A DNA stretch of 24,830 nucleotides from WLJO01 sp032117595 (GTDB taxonomy: Bacteria > Actinomycetota > Acidimicrobiia > Acidimicrobiales > Ilumatobacteraceae), in assembly GCA_032117595.1 (NCBI GenBank), contig JAULYZ010000143.1:1-24830 (forward strand), written 5' to 3'. The notes below the pieces were generated by a model that was given only the letters and a program-made list of their open reading frames with translations, was not told the DNA's origin and made no database searches. Each line of letters opens with the position of its first letter. The first letter of the stretch is position 1. This document shows, one piece after another, positions 7,745 to 15,193 of the stretch. A program made the position numbers and the translations under genes.

Positions 7745-7750
7745 TACCGT
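7745..7750 (+). promoter_or_regulatory. -10 element TACCGT, leaderless start of membrane protein gene
   Basis: TACCGT is followed by 7 nt (GATCACC) and then GTG 7758. It lies downstream of the groEL terminator, so this is an independent transcription unit. Confidence 0.5.
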
Positions 7751-7757
7751 GATCACC

Positions 7758-8207
7758 GTGAAGCGCCGCTTCTGGGCACATCAGGTGGTGGAGTACCTCT
7801 TCGGTCTCGGGGCGATCGCGTGGGGTGCGCAGTCGCCCGAGCCGCTCTATCCCTGCCTTGCGGGTGCGTTGCTCCTCGTGAACGCAGCCACTACACACGG
7901 GCCGATCGCAGCATTCCGCTTGGTTCCCAGGCGCATGCACCGCGTGTTCGACGTGGTCCTCGTCGTGCTCATGCTCGTGGCGGCGGTCGTGGCGCGAGAC
8001 GGTATCGACGCCTCGGGCCGGGGCATGCTCGTTGCCTTCGCGGTGGCGCATGCATTCGTTACTTGGCGGACCGATTTCCGGATCGAGCCGGCACGCGACG
8101 CCGCCAAGGCCGCGCCACGTCCGATCGACGCAGAGGAGTTCGGGAAGAAGGCCGGGCGCCTCTCGGGGACTGCGTACAAGATGATCCGCGACCGGAAGCG
8201 ATCGTGA
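7758..8207 (+). CDS. Small integral membrane protein of unknown function
   Basis: The protein is 149 aa from GTG 7758. About four hydrophobic segments are visible: VVEYLFGLGAIAWG, LYPCLAGALLLVNAA, VFDVVLVVLMLVAAVVA and GMLVAFAVAHAFVTW. A basic, hydrophilic C-terminal tail follows (about residues 105-149, ending MIRDRKRS). An in-frame GTG at 7749 and an even longer reading from 7593 exist, but the latter runs through the groEL terminator. The leaderless -10 spacing favours 7758. I do not recognise a family; it resembles short hypothetical membrane proteins of actinobacteria. It is followed by a 55-aa gene with its own -10. Confidence 0.75.
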   Translation: MKRRFWAHQVVEYLFGLGAIAWGAQSPEPLYPCLAGALLLVNAATTHGPIAAFRLVPRRMHRVFDVVLVVLMLVAAVVARDGIDASGRGMLVAFAVAHAFVTWRTDFRIEPARDAAKAAPRPIDAEEFGKKAGRLSGTAYKMIRDRKRS

Positions 8208-8249
8208 TGCAGCGACAGGTATCAGCGTGCTGAGCCGTCGCTTCCGCAA

Positions 8250-8255
8250 TAGCCT
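8250..8255 (+). promoter_or_regulatory. -10 element TAGCCT, leaderless start of the 55-aa gene
   Basis: TAGCCT is followed by 6 nt (GAGAAT) and then ATG 8262. The same hexamer and spacing precede the acyl-CoA dehydrogenase gene at 19378. Confidence 0.5.
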
Positions 8256-8261
8256 GAGAAT

Positions 8262-8429
8262 ATGAGTTTCGAGCCGCCCGCACCCGACATCGCCAAACTC
8301 CGCGACACGTGGGAGGAGTGGGAGCGTGGTGAGGAGACGCCCGGACGCGTCCTTGCCAACCTGAAGACCTCGGGGATGCGTGCCCTGCTGGCGCAACTCG
8401 TCGAGTCGGGTTGGTCGCCCGCACCGTGA
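8262..8429 (+). CDS. Small hypothetical protein (55 aa)
   Basis: The sequence starts MSFEPPAPDIAKLRDTWEEW and ends LVESGWSPAP. It is acidic, highly helical in appearance and has no Cys. Support for a real gene comes from the TAGCCT -10 element at leaderless spacing, codon use with GC-rich third positions, and its fit in the 54-nt and 15-nt gaps to its neighbours. The composition resembles short actinobacterial proteins with a helix-turn-helix-like bundle, but I recognise no domain. The Nudix gene follows after 15 bp and is probably co-transcribed. Confidence 0.72.
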   Translation: MSFEPPAPDIAKLRDTWEEWERGEETPGRVLANLKTSGMRALLAQLVESGWSPAP

Positions 8430-8444
8430 GCCGATGAGGCGGCA

Positions 8445-9143
8445 ATGAGTGGTGCGCGCCGACGCGGCGGCGACCAGATCATTCCGCGGCCGTCGTCGTG
8501 GCGTCCCGGGAACCCTCCTGCGTGGCACGGGCACTCCGACGGCACCGCGCCGATTCCCGCTGGCTCTGTCCTCGATGCCGTGCGACGACGCGGCGCAGCC
8601 ACCGCGCTCGACCCCGTCCTCGACGACGCCCGCGCCTCTGCGGTGCTCATCGCGATCTGGGAGGGTGAGCAGGGTGCGGAGGTGCTCCTGACAAAGCGTT
8701 CGTGGGAACTCCGCAACCATCGGGGCGAGATCAGCTTTCCCGGTGGTCGTCTCGATCCGGGCGAGACGCCGGTGGAGGCGGCGCTGCGCGAGGCGCACGA
8801 GGAAGTGGGGCTCGATCCGGGCGGGGTGACGGTAGTGGGAGAGCTCGACCACATCTCCACCGTGGTCTCCAAGAGTTACATCGTGCCGGTGGTGGCCTCG
8901 GTCGCCTCACGTCCCGACGTTGCTCCGATGACTGGTGAGGTGGCGCGCGTGCTGCATGTTCCGCTGCAGGAGCTCTACCGAGCCGATACCTACCGCCAGG
9001 AGATCTGGTGGCGTCCGCCGGTCGAGTGGCCGATCCACTTCTTCGAGCTCGACGACGAAACGATCTGGGGTGCCACCGGACGCATTCTCGTACAGTTGCT
9101 CTCGATCGCGGTCGGTGTCGAGACACGCACGAGCGGCTTCTGA
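8445..9143 (+). CDS. Nudix hydrolase, CoA pyrophosphatase type
   Basis: This is a 232-aa Nudix protein. The Nudix box GX5EX7REUXEEXGU occupies residues 101-123 (Gly101, Glu107, Arg115, Glu116, Glu119, Glu120). It is preceded by the CoA-pyrophosphatase signature LLTKRSWELRNHRGEISFPGG (compare LLTxRSxxLxxHxGqxxFPGG in NudL/PCD1-type enzymes). Such enzymes cleave CoA, oxidised CoA or acyl-CoA to 3',5'-ADP and 4'-phosphopantetheine with Mg2+, regulating the CoA pool. The N-terminal 60 residues are a variable extension. A GAGG Shine-Dalgarno lies 7 nt before ATG 8445. It is convergent with the PLP decarboxylase gene, only 11 bp away. Confidence 0.93.
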   Translation: MSGARRRGGDQIIPRPSSWRPGNPPAWHGHSDGTAPIPAGSVLDAVRRRGAATALDPVLDDARASAVLIAIWEGEQGAEVLLTKRSWELRNHRGEISFPGGRLDPGETPVEAALREAHEEVGLDPGGVTVVGELDHISTVVSKSYIVPVVASVASRPDVAPMTGEVARVLHVPLQELYRADTYRQEIWWRPPVEWPIHFFELDDETIWGATGRILVQLLSIAVGVETRTSGF

Positions 9144-9154
9144 GTCAGCAGCGC

Positions 9155-10588
9155 CTACTCGAGCCGCAGGGGTTCGGTGTCGGCGAGCCGCAGCACCAGG
9201 GACCAGGCATCAGCAACGTGCTGCCGGGTGGTGAGCCGGGCACCCACGCACCAGCGGAGCACGCTGCGGTGGTCGAGCACCGTCCGCGTGAACAGCACCT
9301 CTCGAGTTGCGTTGAGCCGTTCGACGAGTGCATCGGTGGCCTCGTTGCCGTCGCGGTGAGCGATGCACAGCAGGTTGAGCGGATGCGGTGCAACGATCTC
9401 GAACCGACCATCTGACGCGACGAGGTCGGCGAGCTCCTGTGTGAGCGCAACGTGCTGGCGGATCATCTGTTGCGCCGGGCCGACTCCGTCGGTGCGGAGC
9501 GTGAACCAGAGCTTGAGCGAGCGGAAACGGCGGCCGAGCGGGATCTGCCAGTCGCGGTAGTCGACTGCATGCTGTTCCTCGAGCGCTCGCGAACGTAGGT
9601 ACTCGGGCAGGATGCTCAGGGCGCCCAGCAGTGCCGAGCGATGCGCGGTCCAGAACAGGTCACAGTCGAAGTTGATCCCCATCCACTTGTGTGGGTTCGT
9701 GGCGTAACTGTCGACGTGCTCGAGTCCTTCGTTGACCCAGCGGTACTCCGGGACGAGGGCGGCGATGCCGGCCATCGCTGCATCGACATGGACCCATGCG
9801 CCGTGCAGGTGGCCGACCTCGGCGGCGCGCGCGACCGGGTCGAATGCCATCGACGAGGTTGTCCCGGTCGTGAGGTTCACGAAGAACGGTGTGCGTCCGG
9901 CCGCCCGGTCGTCGGTCATCATTCGGTCGAGAGCGTCGGTATTCATCGCGTACCGGTGATCGTGCGGGACGATCCGAATCTGCTCGGTGCCGATGCCGGC
10001 GATCCGTAGGCCCTTCTCCACCGAGGCATGAGCCTGCGACGTCATGTACGCAACGAGGCCGTCCATGGTGGTGGACCCCTGATGGTTCACACGACCATCG
10101 GTGGCAAGCCAACGGGCGGCGAGCACTGCACACAGCGTGGCCTCGGACGCCGTCCCCTGGATGACGCCGCCCCCGTGAGGGCTCGAGAACCGGAAGCGTT
10201 CGGGAAGCCCGAGGAGCTCGGCCATCCAGTCGAGCATCACCGACTCGATCTCGGTGCACGCCGGGCTCGTCACCCAACTCATCCCCTGGACACCGAGCCC
10301 TGCCGAGGCAAGCTCGCCGAGGATCGAGGGGAACGAGATGTTTGCCGGGAAGTACGCAAAGAAGTTCGGGTGCTGCCAGTGCGTGATGCCCGGCACCACG
10401 ATGCGGTCGAGGTCGGCGAGCACGGTGGCGAAGGGCTCGGGCTGTTCGGGCGGGTGCTGCGGGAGCATGGCCCGGATGTCGCCGGGCTCGGCCTCGGAGG
10501 TCACCGGTAACGAACCGACGCGGTCGAGGTAGCTGGCGATCCAGTCGATGAGGGCGTAGCCACTCCGGCGGAACTCATCGGGGGTCAT
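9155..10588 (-). CDS. Group II pyridoxal-5'-phosphate-dependent decarboxylase (aromatic-L-amino-acid decarboxylase-like)
   Basis: This 477-aa fold-type I PLP enzyme has the size and motif order of the AADC/tyrosine/tryptophan decarboxylase group. It starts with the N-terminal helical arm FRRSGYALIDWIASYLDRV. HWQHPNFFAYFPAN and GMSWVTSPACTEIESVMLDW form the substrate side of the pocket. TASEATLCAVLAAR, AWVHVDAAMAG (Asp that pairs with the pyridine nitrogen) and SYATNPHKWMG with the PLP lysine K301 follow, then RFRSLKLWFTLR. It removes the carboxylate of an aromatic or related amino acid; which one cannot be read. A longer reading to 10855 crosses the divergent intergenic region; ATG 10588 has a TACGGT -10 at 6 nt. 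It may be regulated through the 17-bp tandem repeat at 10637-10670. Confidence 0.93.
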   Translation of the reverse strand: MTPDEFRRSGYALIDWIASYLDRVGSLPVTSEAEPGDIRAMLPQHPPEQPEPFATVLADLDRIVVPGITHWQHPNFFAYFPANISFPSILGELASAGLGVQGMSWVTSPACTEIESVMLDWMAELLGLPERFRFSSPHGGGVIQGTASEATLCAVLAARWLATDGRVNHQGSTTMDGLVAYMTSQAHASVEKGLRIAGIGTEQIRIVPHDHRYAMNTDALDRMMTDDRAAGRTPFFVNLTTGTTSSMAFDPVARAAEVGHLHGAWVHVDAAMAGIAALVPEYRWVNEGLEHVDSYATNPHKWMGINFDCDLFWTAHRSALLGALSILPEYLRSRALEEQHAVDYRDWQIPLGRRFRSLKLWFTLRTDGVGPAQQMIRQHVALTQELADLVASDGRFEIVAPHPLNLLCIAHRDGNEATDALVERLNATREVLFTRTVLDHRSVLRWCVGARLTTRQHVADAWSLVLRLADTEPLRLE

Positions 10589-10594
10589 GGCGCC

Positions 10595-10600
10595 ACCGTA
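10595..10600 (-). promoter_or_regulatory. -10 element TACGGT, leaderless start of the PLP decarboxylase
   Basis: On the minus strand TACGGT is followed by 6 nt (GGCGCC) and ATG 10588. No Shine-Dalgarno sequence is visible. Confidence 0.5.
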
Positions 10601-10636
10601 GACCGGTCGCTGCGGTGCCGGGACTGCTGGGAGGCC

Positions 10637-10670
10637 CCTGATGTCCTCATCGGCCTGATGTCCTGATCGG
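10637..10670. repeat. Perfectly adjacent 17-bp direct repeat in the divergent promoter region
   Basis: Two copies of CCTGATGTCCTnATCGG (10637-10653 and 10654-10670) lie head to tail and differ at one base. The first copy contains the small palindrome GATG-N4-CATC. They sit between the -10 elements of the decarboxylase and the epoxide-hydrolase-like gene, so they are a candidate operator for either or both. Confidence 0.8.
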
Positions 10671-10684
10671 AGCGAGCGCTGTGG

Positions 10685-10690
10685 CAAGGT
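10685..10690 (+). promoter_or_regulatory. Possible -10 element CAAGGT before the epoxide-hydrolase-like gene
   Basis: CAAGGT is followed by 7 nt and ATG 10698. It has C instead of T at position 1, and the weaker match makes this less certain than the other leaderless sites. Confidence 0.35.
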
Positions 10691-10697
10691 GAGCGCG

Positions 10698-11666
10698 ATG
10701 CACGACCCGAGCGAGATCGACCCGAGCCGCTTCGTCACACACCGTTCTGCCGAGCGGGGTTTCTCGCAGGCGTTCGTGCGCGAGGGGATCGGCGGCGTGC
10801 CGCTGGTGTGTGTCCACGGTTGGCCCGAGACCAAGCGGTTGTACTGGCGGGTCATCGAGCCCCTCGTTGCCGCCGGGTTCGAGGTGATCGTGCCCGACCT
10901 CCGCGGTTTCGGTGAGAGCGAGGTGGCACCCGACGGATTTCACGACGTCTTCGCGCACAGTGCAGACCTGTGGTCCCTCGTCCACGACGTACTCGGCCAC
11001 GAGCGGGTGGTGCTTGCCGGTGGGGATCTCGGTGGTCCGGTGATCCAGGACCTCGCCCTGCGCCATCCCGAGTGGGTGGACCGCATGGTGCTCTTCAACT
11101 CGCCGCTGCCCTACGACCGCGATCGGATGGGGCATCTCGCCAACACTCGGTCGAGCAGGGAGTCGAGCGACTATTTCATCCGTCAGGGCCGCGACCCCGA
11201 CGGCCTCGCGGCGGAACTCTCCACCCCCGAGGCGCGGCAGCGATACATCGCAACCTTCTACACCTCGCGGTTCTGGGCGCACCCCGGCGCCTTCCTCGAC
11301 CCGTCGACCCCACCCAGCACGATGGGCGGATCGGCCGTCGTCGACTTCCACACCGAACCGTTCCGCAGCGCAGCGCACCTGCGTGCGAGTTTCGGCGGCT
11401 ACCAGTCCACCTTCGACCCCGCCGCACGATCGGGAGTGCCGCTGATGGGGCGCAACTCGCACACACCGACGCTGGTGCTGTTCGGGACGAGCGATCACGT
11501 GATCTATCCCGACTTCGATCGCATGGCAGCCGCCGTGTTCGATCGACACGTCGGGCCGTTCCTCCTGCGCGACTGTGGTCACTTCGTGCCGTGGGAGGCC
11601 CCGCACGCCTTCGTGAGCGGGACTGCTGCGTTCTGCTCCGACCTGCTTGCGTCGCAGCGGGGCTGA
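10698..11666 (+). CDS. Alpha/beta hydrolase, epoxide hydrolase-like
   Basis: This 322-aa protein has an alpha/beta-hydrolase core and a cap domain. The oxyanion motif is HGWP (residues 40-43). The nucleophile elbow GGDLGG carries Asp110, which is typical of soluble epoxide hydrolases and haloalkane or haloacetate dehalogenases rather than serine esterases. The acid Asp266 is in GTSDH and the catalytic base His295 is in CGHFVPWE. Cap-domain residues lie at about 140-240. Epoxide hydrolase (trans-diol formation) is the most likely activity; dehalogenase is the alternative. ATG 10698 is preferred over GTG 10689. Its stop is 1 bp from the end of the convergent small exported protein gene. Confidence 0.9.
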   Translation: MHDPSEIDPSRFVTHRSAERGFSQAFVREGIGGVPLVCVHGWPETKRLYWRVIEPLVAAGFEVIVPDLRGFGESEVAPDGFHDVFAHSADLWSLVHDVLGHERVVLAGGDLGGPVIQDLALRHPEWVDRMVLFNSPLPYDRDRMGHLANTRSSRESSDYFIRQGRDPDGLAAELSTPEARQRYIATFYTSRFWAHPGAFLDPSTPPSTMGGSAVVDFHTEPFRSAAHLRASFGGYQSTFDPAARSGVPLMGRNSHTPTLVLFGTSDHVIYPDFDRMAAAVFDRHVGPFLLRDCGHFVPWEAPHAFVSGTAAFCSDLLASQRG

Positions 11667-11667
11667 C

Positions 11668-12018
11668 TCAACTCCACTGCCGGTCGCCCACCTCGGCACG
11701 CCTTGCGAGGTTGGTGCGTCGGGCGGAACGGAAGACCACCGTGAACACCAGGATCAGACCCACCACGAGCAGGACCCACACGGTGTACTGGAGTGCACCA
11801 CCCCGGTCGCCAGCCTGCTGGGGCTCCACGCCGCAGTCGGGCTTCTTGATGGCGGGACTTGCACACTCGAGGTTCGACACTGCCGCGGACACCGTGTCGG
11901 TTGGCGCCTCGACGGCGACCGGCGTTGTTGTCGGGGTGTCGCCCGCGGAGCCGGCGTAGGCGGCCGGGGCGATGCCGAGCGAGATGAGAACCGTGAGCAC
12001 GACGAGGGGATGACGCAC
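11668..12018 (-). CDS. Small exported/membrane-anchored protein of unknown function
   Basis: The protein is 116 aa from GTG 12018. The N-terminus RHPLVVLTVLISLGIAPAAYA is a signal peptide with a likely AxA cleavage site. The middle is Thr/Ala/Pro-rich and contains two Cys (NLECASP and KKPDCGV). A single transmembrane helix follows (YTVWVLLVVGLILVFTVVF), and the tail RSARRTNLARR is basic. This predicts an extracellular short domain anchored by a C-terminal helix (type I topology). No known family is recognised. A longer reading to 12084 overlaps the guaA start and was not chosen; a weak CAGCAT -10-like hexamer (12025-12030) lies 6 nt before the GTG. Confidence 0.78.
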   Translation of the reverse strand: MRHPLVVLTVLISLGIAPAAYAGSAGDTPTTTPVAVEAPTDTVSAAVSNLECASPAIKKPDCGVEPQQAGDRGGALQYTVWVLLVVGLILVFTVVFRSARRTNLARRAEVGDRQWS

Positions 12019-12062
12019 ACCCCCATGCTGGCACGAAGCGGTTCCGGAGCGGAAGCGGCCGG

Positions 12063-12068
12063 TAGGGT
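12063..12068 (+). promoter_or_regulatory. -10 element TAGGGT, leaderless start of guaA
   Basis: TAGGGT is followed by 6 nt (CGAATC) and GTG 12075. No Shine-Dalgarno sequence is present in the short divergent region. Confidence 0.55.
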
Positions 12069-12074
12069 CGAATC

Positions 12075-13628
12075 GTGACTGCACAGCCCGGGATCACCGA
12101 ATTCGACACCGTTCTCGTGGTGGATTTCGGGGCCCAGTACGCACAACTCATCGCGCGGCGGGTCCGCGAAGCAAGCGTGTACTCCGAGATCGTTCCGTTC
12201 ACCATGTCGGCTGCAGAGATCCGGGCGCGTGCACCCAAGGGGATCATTTTCTCCGGTGGTCCCAAGAGCGTCCATGTGGAGGGCGCCCCTGCCATCGACC
12301 CGGCGGTGTACGACCTCGGCATCCCGATTCTGGGAATCTGCTACGGCGTGCAACTCATCGCCCAACAACTCGGTGGCGAGGTGGCCCGCACCGGGCGCGG
12401 CGAGTACGGCGGCACCGACCTCACCGCCTCGGGAGCGCCGAGCACGCTCGGCGTCGACTCCCAGCGGGTCTGGATGAGTCACTTCGACTCGATCGTGCGC
12501 GCGCCCGGCGGCTTCCGCGTGACGGGAAGCACGCCTGAGGCTGCGTGTGCCGTCATCGAGAACGACGACCGACGCATCTACGGCGTGCAGTATCACCCCG
12601 AGGTGGTGCACACGCCCGAGGGCCAGGCCCTCCTGCAACGCTTTCTCCACGACATCTGTGGGTGTGCACCGTCGTGGACGATGTCGTCCATCATCGAGAC
12701 CGAGGTCGCCAAGGTCCGCCACCAGGTCGGCGATCAGCGCGCCATCTGCGGGCTGTCGGGCGGGGTCGACTCATCGGTGGCGGCGGCACTCGTGCACCGA
12801 GCCATCGGGCATCAACTCACCTGTGTCTATGTCGACACCGGGCTCATGCGAAAAGGTGAGTCCGAACAGGTGGTGGAGACCTTCCGTCGGAACATGGGCA
12901 TCGAACTCATCCACGTGGATGCCGGGGACCGGTTCTTCGCTGCGCTTGCAGGTATCACTGAGCCCGAGGCGAAGCGGAAGGCCATCGGTGAGCTGTTCAT
13001 CCGGGTCTTCGAGGATCACACCGGGGGTGTGTCGGACGCGAAGTTCCTCGTGCAGGGAACGCTCTACCCCGACATCATCGAGAGCGGCGGTGCGCACGGC
13101 ACGGCGGCGGTCATCAAGAGTCATCACAATGTGGGCGGACTCCCCGAGGACATGACGCTCGAGTTGGTGGAGCCGCTGCGCGACCTGTTCAAGGACGAGG
13201 TGCGCAGAGTCGGCCACGAACTCGGGCTGCCCGACGAGATCGTGTGGCGTCAGCCGTTCCCCGGGCCGGGTCTCGGTGTGCGCATCATCGGAGAGGTCAC
13301 GCGAGAGAAGGTGGCCATCCTCCAGGAGGCCGATGCCATCGTGCGTGAGGAAATCGCAGCAGCAGGTCTCGAGCGCGAGATCTGGCAGGCCTTCGCGGTG
13401 CTGCCCGACATCCGCTCGGTGGGTGTCATGGGCGATGAGCGGACCTACGCGCACCCCATCATCATCCGTGCCGTGACGAGCGACGACGCGATGACCGCCG
13501 ACTGGGCGCGGCTGCCGTACGACCTGCTCGACCGCATGTCGAGCCGCATCGTCAACGAGGTGCGCGGCGTCAACCGTGTTGCGTACGACGTCACCTCGAA
13601 GCCACCGGGCACCATCGAGTGGGAGTGA
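12075..13628 (+). CDS. guaA: GMP synthase (glutamine-hydrolysing)
   Basis: This 517-aa enzyme converts XMP to GMP using ATP and glutamine-derived ammonia, the last step of de novo GMP synthesis. It has the standard three parts. The class I glutamine amidotransferase domain (about 1-195) carries the triad Cys89 (GICYGVQ), His174 and Glu176 (YHPEV). The ATP-pyrophosphatase domain has the P-loop SGGVDSS from Ser228. The C-terminal dimerisation and XMP-binding domain ends KPPGTIEWE. The start is GTG 12075, matching family N-termini. It is divergent from the small membrane protein gene and overlaps the start of the lipoprotein gene by one nucleotide (TGATG). Confidence 0.98.
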   Translation: MTAQPGITEFDTVLVVDFGAQYAQLIARRVREASVYSEIVPFTMSAAEIRARAPKGIIFSGGPKSVHVEGAPAIDPAVYDLGIPILGICYGVQLIAQQLGGEVARTGRGEYGGTDLTASGAPSTLGVDSQRVWMSHFDSIVRAPGGFRVTGSTPEAACAVIENDDRRIYGVQYHPEVVHTPEGQALLQRFLHDICGCAPSWTMSSIIETEVAKVRHQVGDQRAICGLSGGVDSSVAAALVHRAIGHQLTCVYVDTGLMRKGESEQVVETFRRNMGIELIHVDAGDRFFAALAGITEPEAKRKAIGELFIRVFEDHTGGVSDAKFLVQGTLYPDIIESGGAHGTAAVIKSHHNVGGLPEDMTLELVEPLRDLFKDEVRRVGHELGLPDEIVWRQPFPGPGLGVRIIGEVTREKVAILQEADAIVREEIAAAGLEREIWQAFAVLPDIRSVGVMGDERTYAHPIIIRAVTSDDAMTADWARLPYDLLDRMSSRIVNEVRGVNRVAYDVTSKPPGTIEWE

Positions 13629-13969
13629 TGCACCCAGCGGCCACCGCGCCTCGCGTCGCCGTCGTGCGTCTGGCGACGGCGCTGCTGCTCGCCGGCTCGT
13701 TGCTCCTGGTGACGGCGTGTCGCCGCCCGGGGTTGTCGCGCGATCAGGTGCGCGACCGTTGGGTCGACACTTATGTGGAGGATCTCGGCCTCACGTCGAG
13801 CCAGGCAGGGTGCATCATCGACCGCTGGTTCGCCGAACTCACCGACGCAGAACTCCGCCCGCTCACCGAGGGAGCGGAGCCCGATGCCGAGCAGTTGCAG
13901 CGGATCGGCGAACTCGCCGTCGCCTGCGGGGTGGGGCCCTCAGCGCCGGGCAGCGACACCGTGCCCTGA
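13628..13969 (+). CDS. Small putative lipoprotein
   Basis: The protein is 113 aa. The N-terminus has a basic-hydrophobic signal peptide ending in the lipobox VTAC, with Cys31 as the lipidation site. The mature part is small and acidic, with two further Cys (AGCIID and VACGVG) that may form a disulfide, and a helical segment REVDTYVEDLGL-like (DRWVDTYVEDLGLTSSQ). It resembles short actinobacterial DUF-type lipoproteins, but I do not recognise the domain. The ATG overlaps the guaA stop codon by 1 nt, so translation is probably coupled to guaA. Confidence 0.82.
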   Translation: MHPAATAPRVAVVRLATALLLAGSLLLVTACRRPGLSRDQVRDRWVDTYVEDLGLTSSQAGCIIDRWFAELTDAELRPLTEGAEPDAEQLQRIGELAVACGVGPSAPGSDTVP

Positions 13970-13991
13970 TCGTGGCCCGGTCATCAGTGCG

Positions 13992-15179
13992 TCAGTGAGC
14001 GGCAGGGGCGCTGCCGTCGGCCTTCTTCTTCGGCGGCGGCACGCCCACCGAAGGCGCCTTGTCGGCCCATTCGGGCCAGCGCCGACGGCTGACGATCGAC
14101 AGCGTGCGCAGCAACTTCATCGCAACCTCGTCGTCCTGAGCGGGCTTGGCGACGATGACACCATCGGCGATCATCCGGTTGATGACCTCCTCGCCGAGCT
14201 CGGTGCGCACGATGGTGAGGGTCCAGTTGTTGTCCTTGCCGATACCGCCGGTGGCGATGTCGGAGTGCTCGGCCGCGAAGTCGGGGCAGCTCTTGCAGCC
14301 CTCGCGGGTCCACTTGTGGCACTCCTTGAGGTCGATCTCGTGGTACGAGCCGTCCTTCATCCAGATCTGGAAGACGCCCTTGATGTTCATCTTCACCATG
14401 TCCTGCTTCTTCAGGCCGTACTTGGCCTCGAAGAGCTCGGGGAAGATCGCGTCGTCGAAGGTCTTCGAGCAGAGCAGGCCGATGTTGAAGATGAACGGCT
14501 TGGACACCTTGCCGGCCTTGCGGTCCCACATCGTGGGCGGTGACGACGTCTGACAGCCCATGCCCACGAGTGCGAGGCGGCTGAGCCCCTGTTCCTTGGC
14601 GTCGCGCAGAGCCAGCGGATTCGCGCAGTACGTGTAGCGGCTGCCGGCGGTGGCGAGCACTTCCTCGGGTGTGCGCACGAGGGCGGGCTTGGCCTTCCAC
14701 GCATCGTCGGGCTCCACACCACTCACCATGGCGCCCTCGATGTAGTCGTTCTTCAGCAGCCAGAGCAGCATCGCCGACACGAAGCCGCCGTCCTGGCCGA
14801 GTTCGTTCACGTGGTCGTCGGCCGCTCGGGTGAGGAGCAACTGGCGCCAGACCCCGGCCATCTCATCGGGCTCGCGCAGCCGGCCGAACAGGTGCATGTC
14901 GGCGGCCGGCTCCCAGGCACGGAATCGGGGGCACGCGCGGGTGCAGGTGGTGCATCCCTTCTCGCCGTGGATGCAGTTGTCGAGGCCGAGTTCTTCCTCG
15001 AGGTGGAAGGGCTTGTACTTGCCCTCCTCGTGCTCGTAGCCGATCACGTCGTGGGGGCAGGTCACCACGCATCCCGCACAGCCCGTGCAGAGACCGGTGG
15101 TGATGACTTCCGCGTAGAGCTCTTTCCACTGGGCCGTCCAGCGCTCGGCCTTGGGTGCTGCGGGTTCCGTCATGGTCAT
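13992..15179 (-). CDS. FrhB-type iron-sulfur flavoprotein (coenzyme F420 hydrogenase/dehydrogenase beta-subunit family)
   Basis: The protein is 395 aa. An N-terminal 2[4Fe-4S] ferredoxin-like domain has C31-x2-C34-x2-C37-x3-C41-P and C69, C76-x2-C79-x3-C83-P. It is followed by FrhB_N and FrhB_C domains (ELGQDGGFVSAMLLWLL, SRYTYCANPLALRD, LVGMGCQTSSPP, GLLCSKTFDD, KECHKWTREGCKSCPDFAAEHSDIATGGIG). The family moves electrons between F420H2 or ferredoxin and a partner via FAD; members are F420-reducing hydrogenases, F420-dependent sulfite reductase and glutamate-synthase-type proteins. It directly follows glnK, so a role in ammonium or nitrite assimilation is possible but inferred. ATG 15179 has a TAGAGT -10 at 7 nt. 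The C-terminal tail is Pro/Lys/Ala-rich. Confidence 0.9.
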   Translation of the reverse strand: MTMTEPAAPKAERWTAQWKELYAEVITTGLCTGCAGCVVTCPHDVIGYEHEEGKYKPFHLEEELGLDNCIHGEKGCTTCTRACPRFRAWEPAADMHLFGRLREPDEMAGVWRQLLLTRAADDHVNELGQDGGFVSAMLLWLLKNDYIEGAMVSGVEPDDAWKAKPALVRTPEEVLATAGSRYTYCANPLALRDAKEQGLSRLALVGMGCQTSSPPTMWDRKAGKVSKPFIFNIGLLCSKTFDDAIFPELFEAKYGLKKQDMVKMNIKGVFQIWMKDGSYHEIDLKECHKWTREGCKSCPDFAAEHSDIATGGIGKDNNWTLTIVRTELGEEVINRMIADGVIVAKPAQDDEVAMKLLRTLSIVSRRRWPEWADKAPSVGVPPPKKKADGSAPAAH

Positions 15180-15186
15180 GAACGGA

Positions 15187-15192
15187 ACTCTA
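15187..15192 (-). promoter_or_regulatory. -10 element TAGAGT, leaderless start of the FrhB-family gene
   Basis: On the minus strand TAGAGT is followed by 7 nt and ATG 15179. It lies between the glnK stop and this gene, so the FrhB-type gene may have its own promoter in addition to read-through from glnK. I see no 11-bp box array here. Confidence 0.5.
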
Positions 15193-15193
15193 C

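Noticed and set aside
5870..7756. Long open frame (628 codons) antisense to groEL
   Set aside because: It mirrors the codon periodicity of groEL, whose protein is unmistakable; the antisense product is His/Leu/Asp-rich with no family features.
7592..7757. N-terminal extension of the membrane protein from 7593
   Set aside because: It would run through the groEL terminator, and the residues are His/Arg-rich with no membrane or family features.
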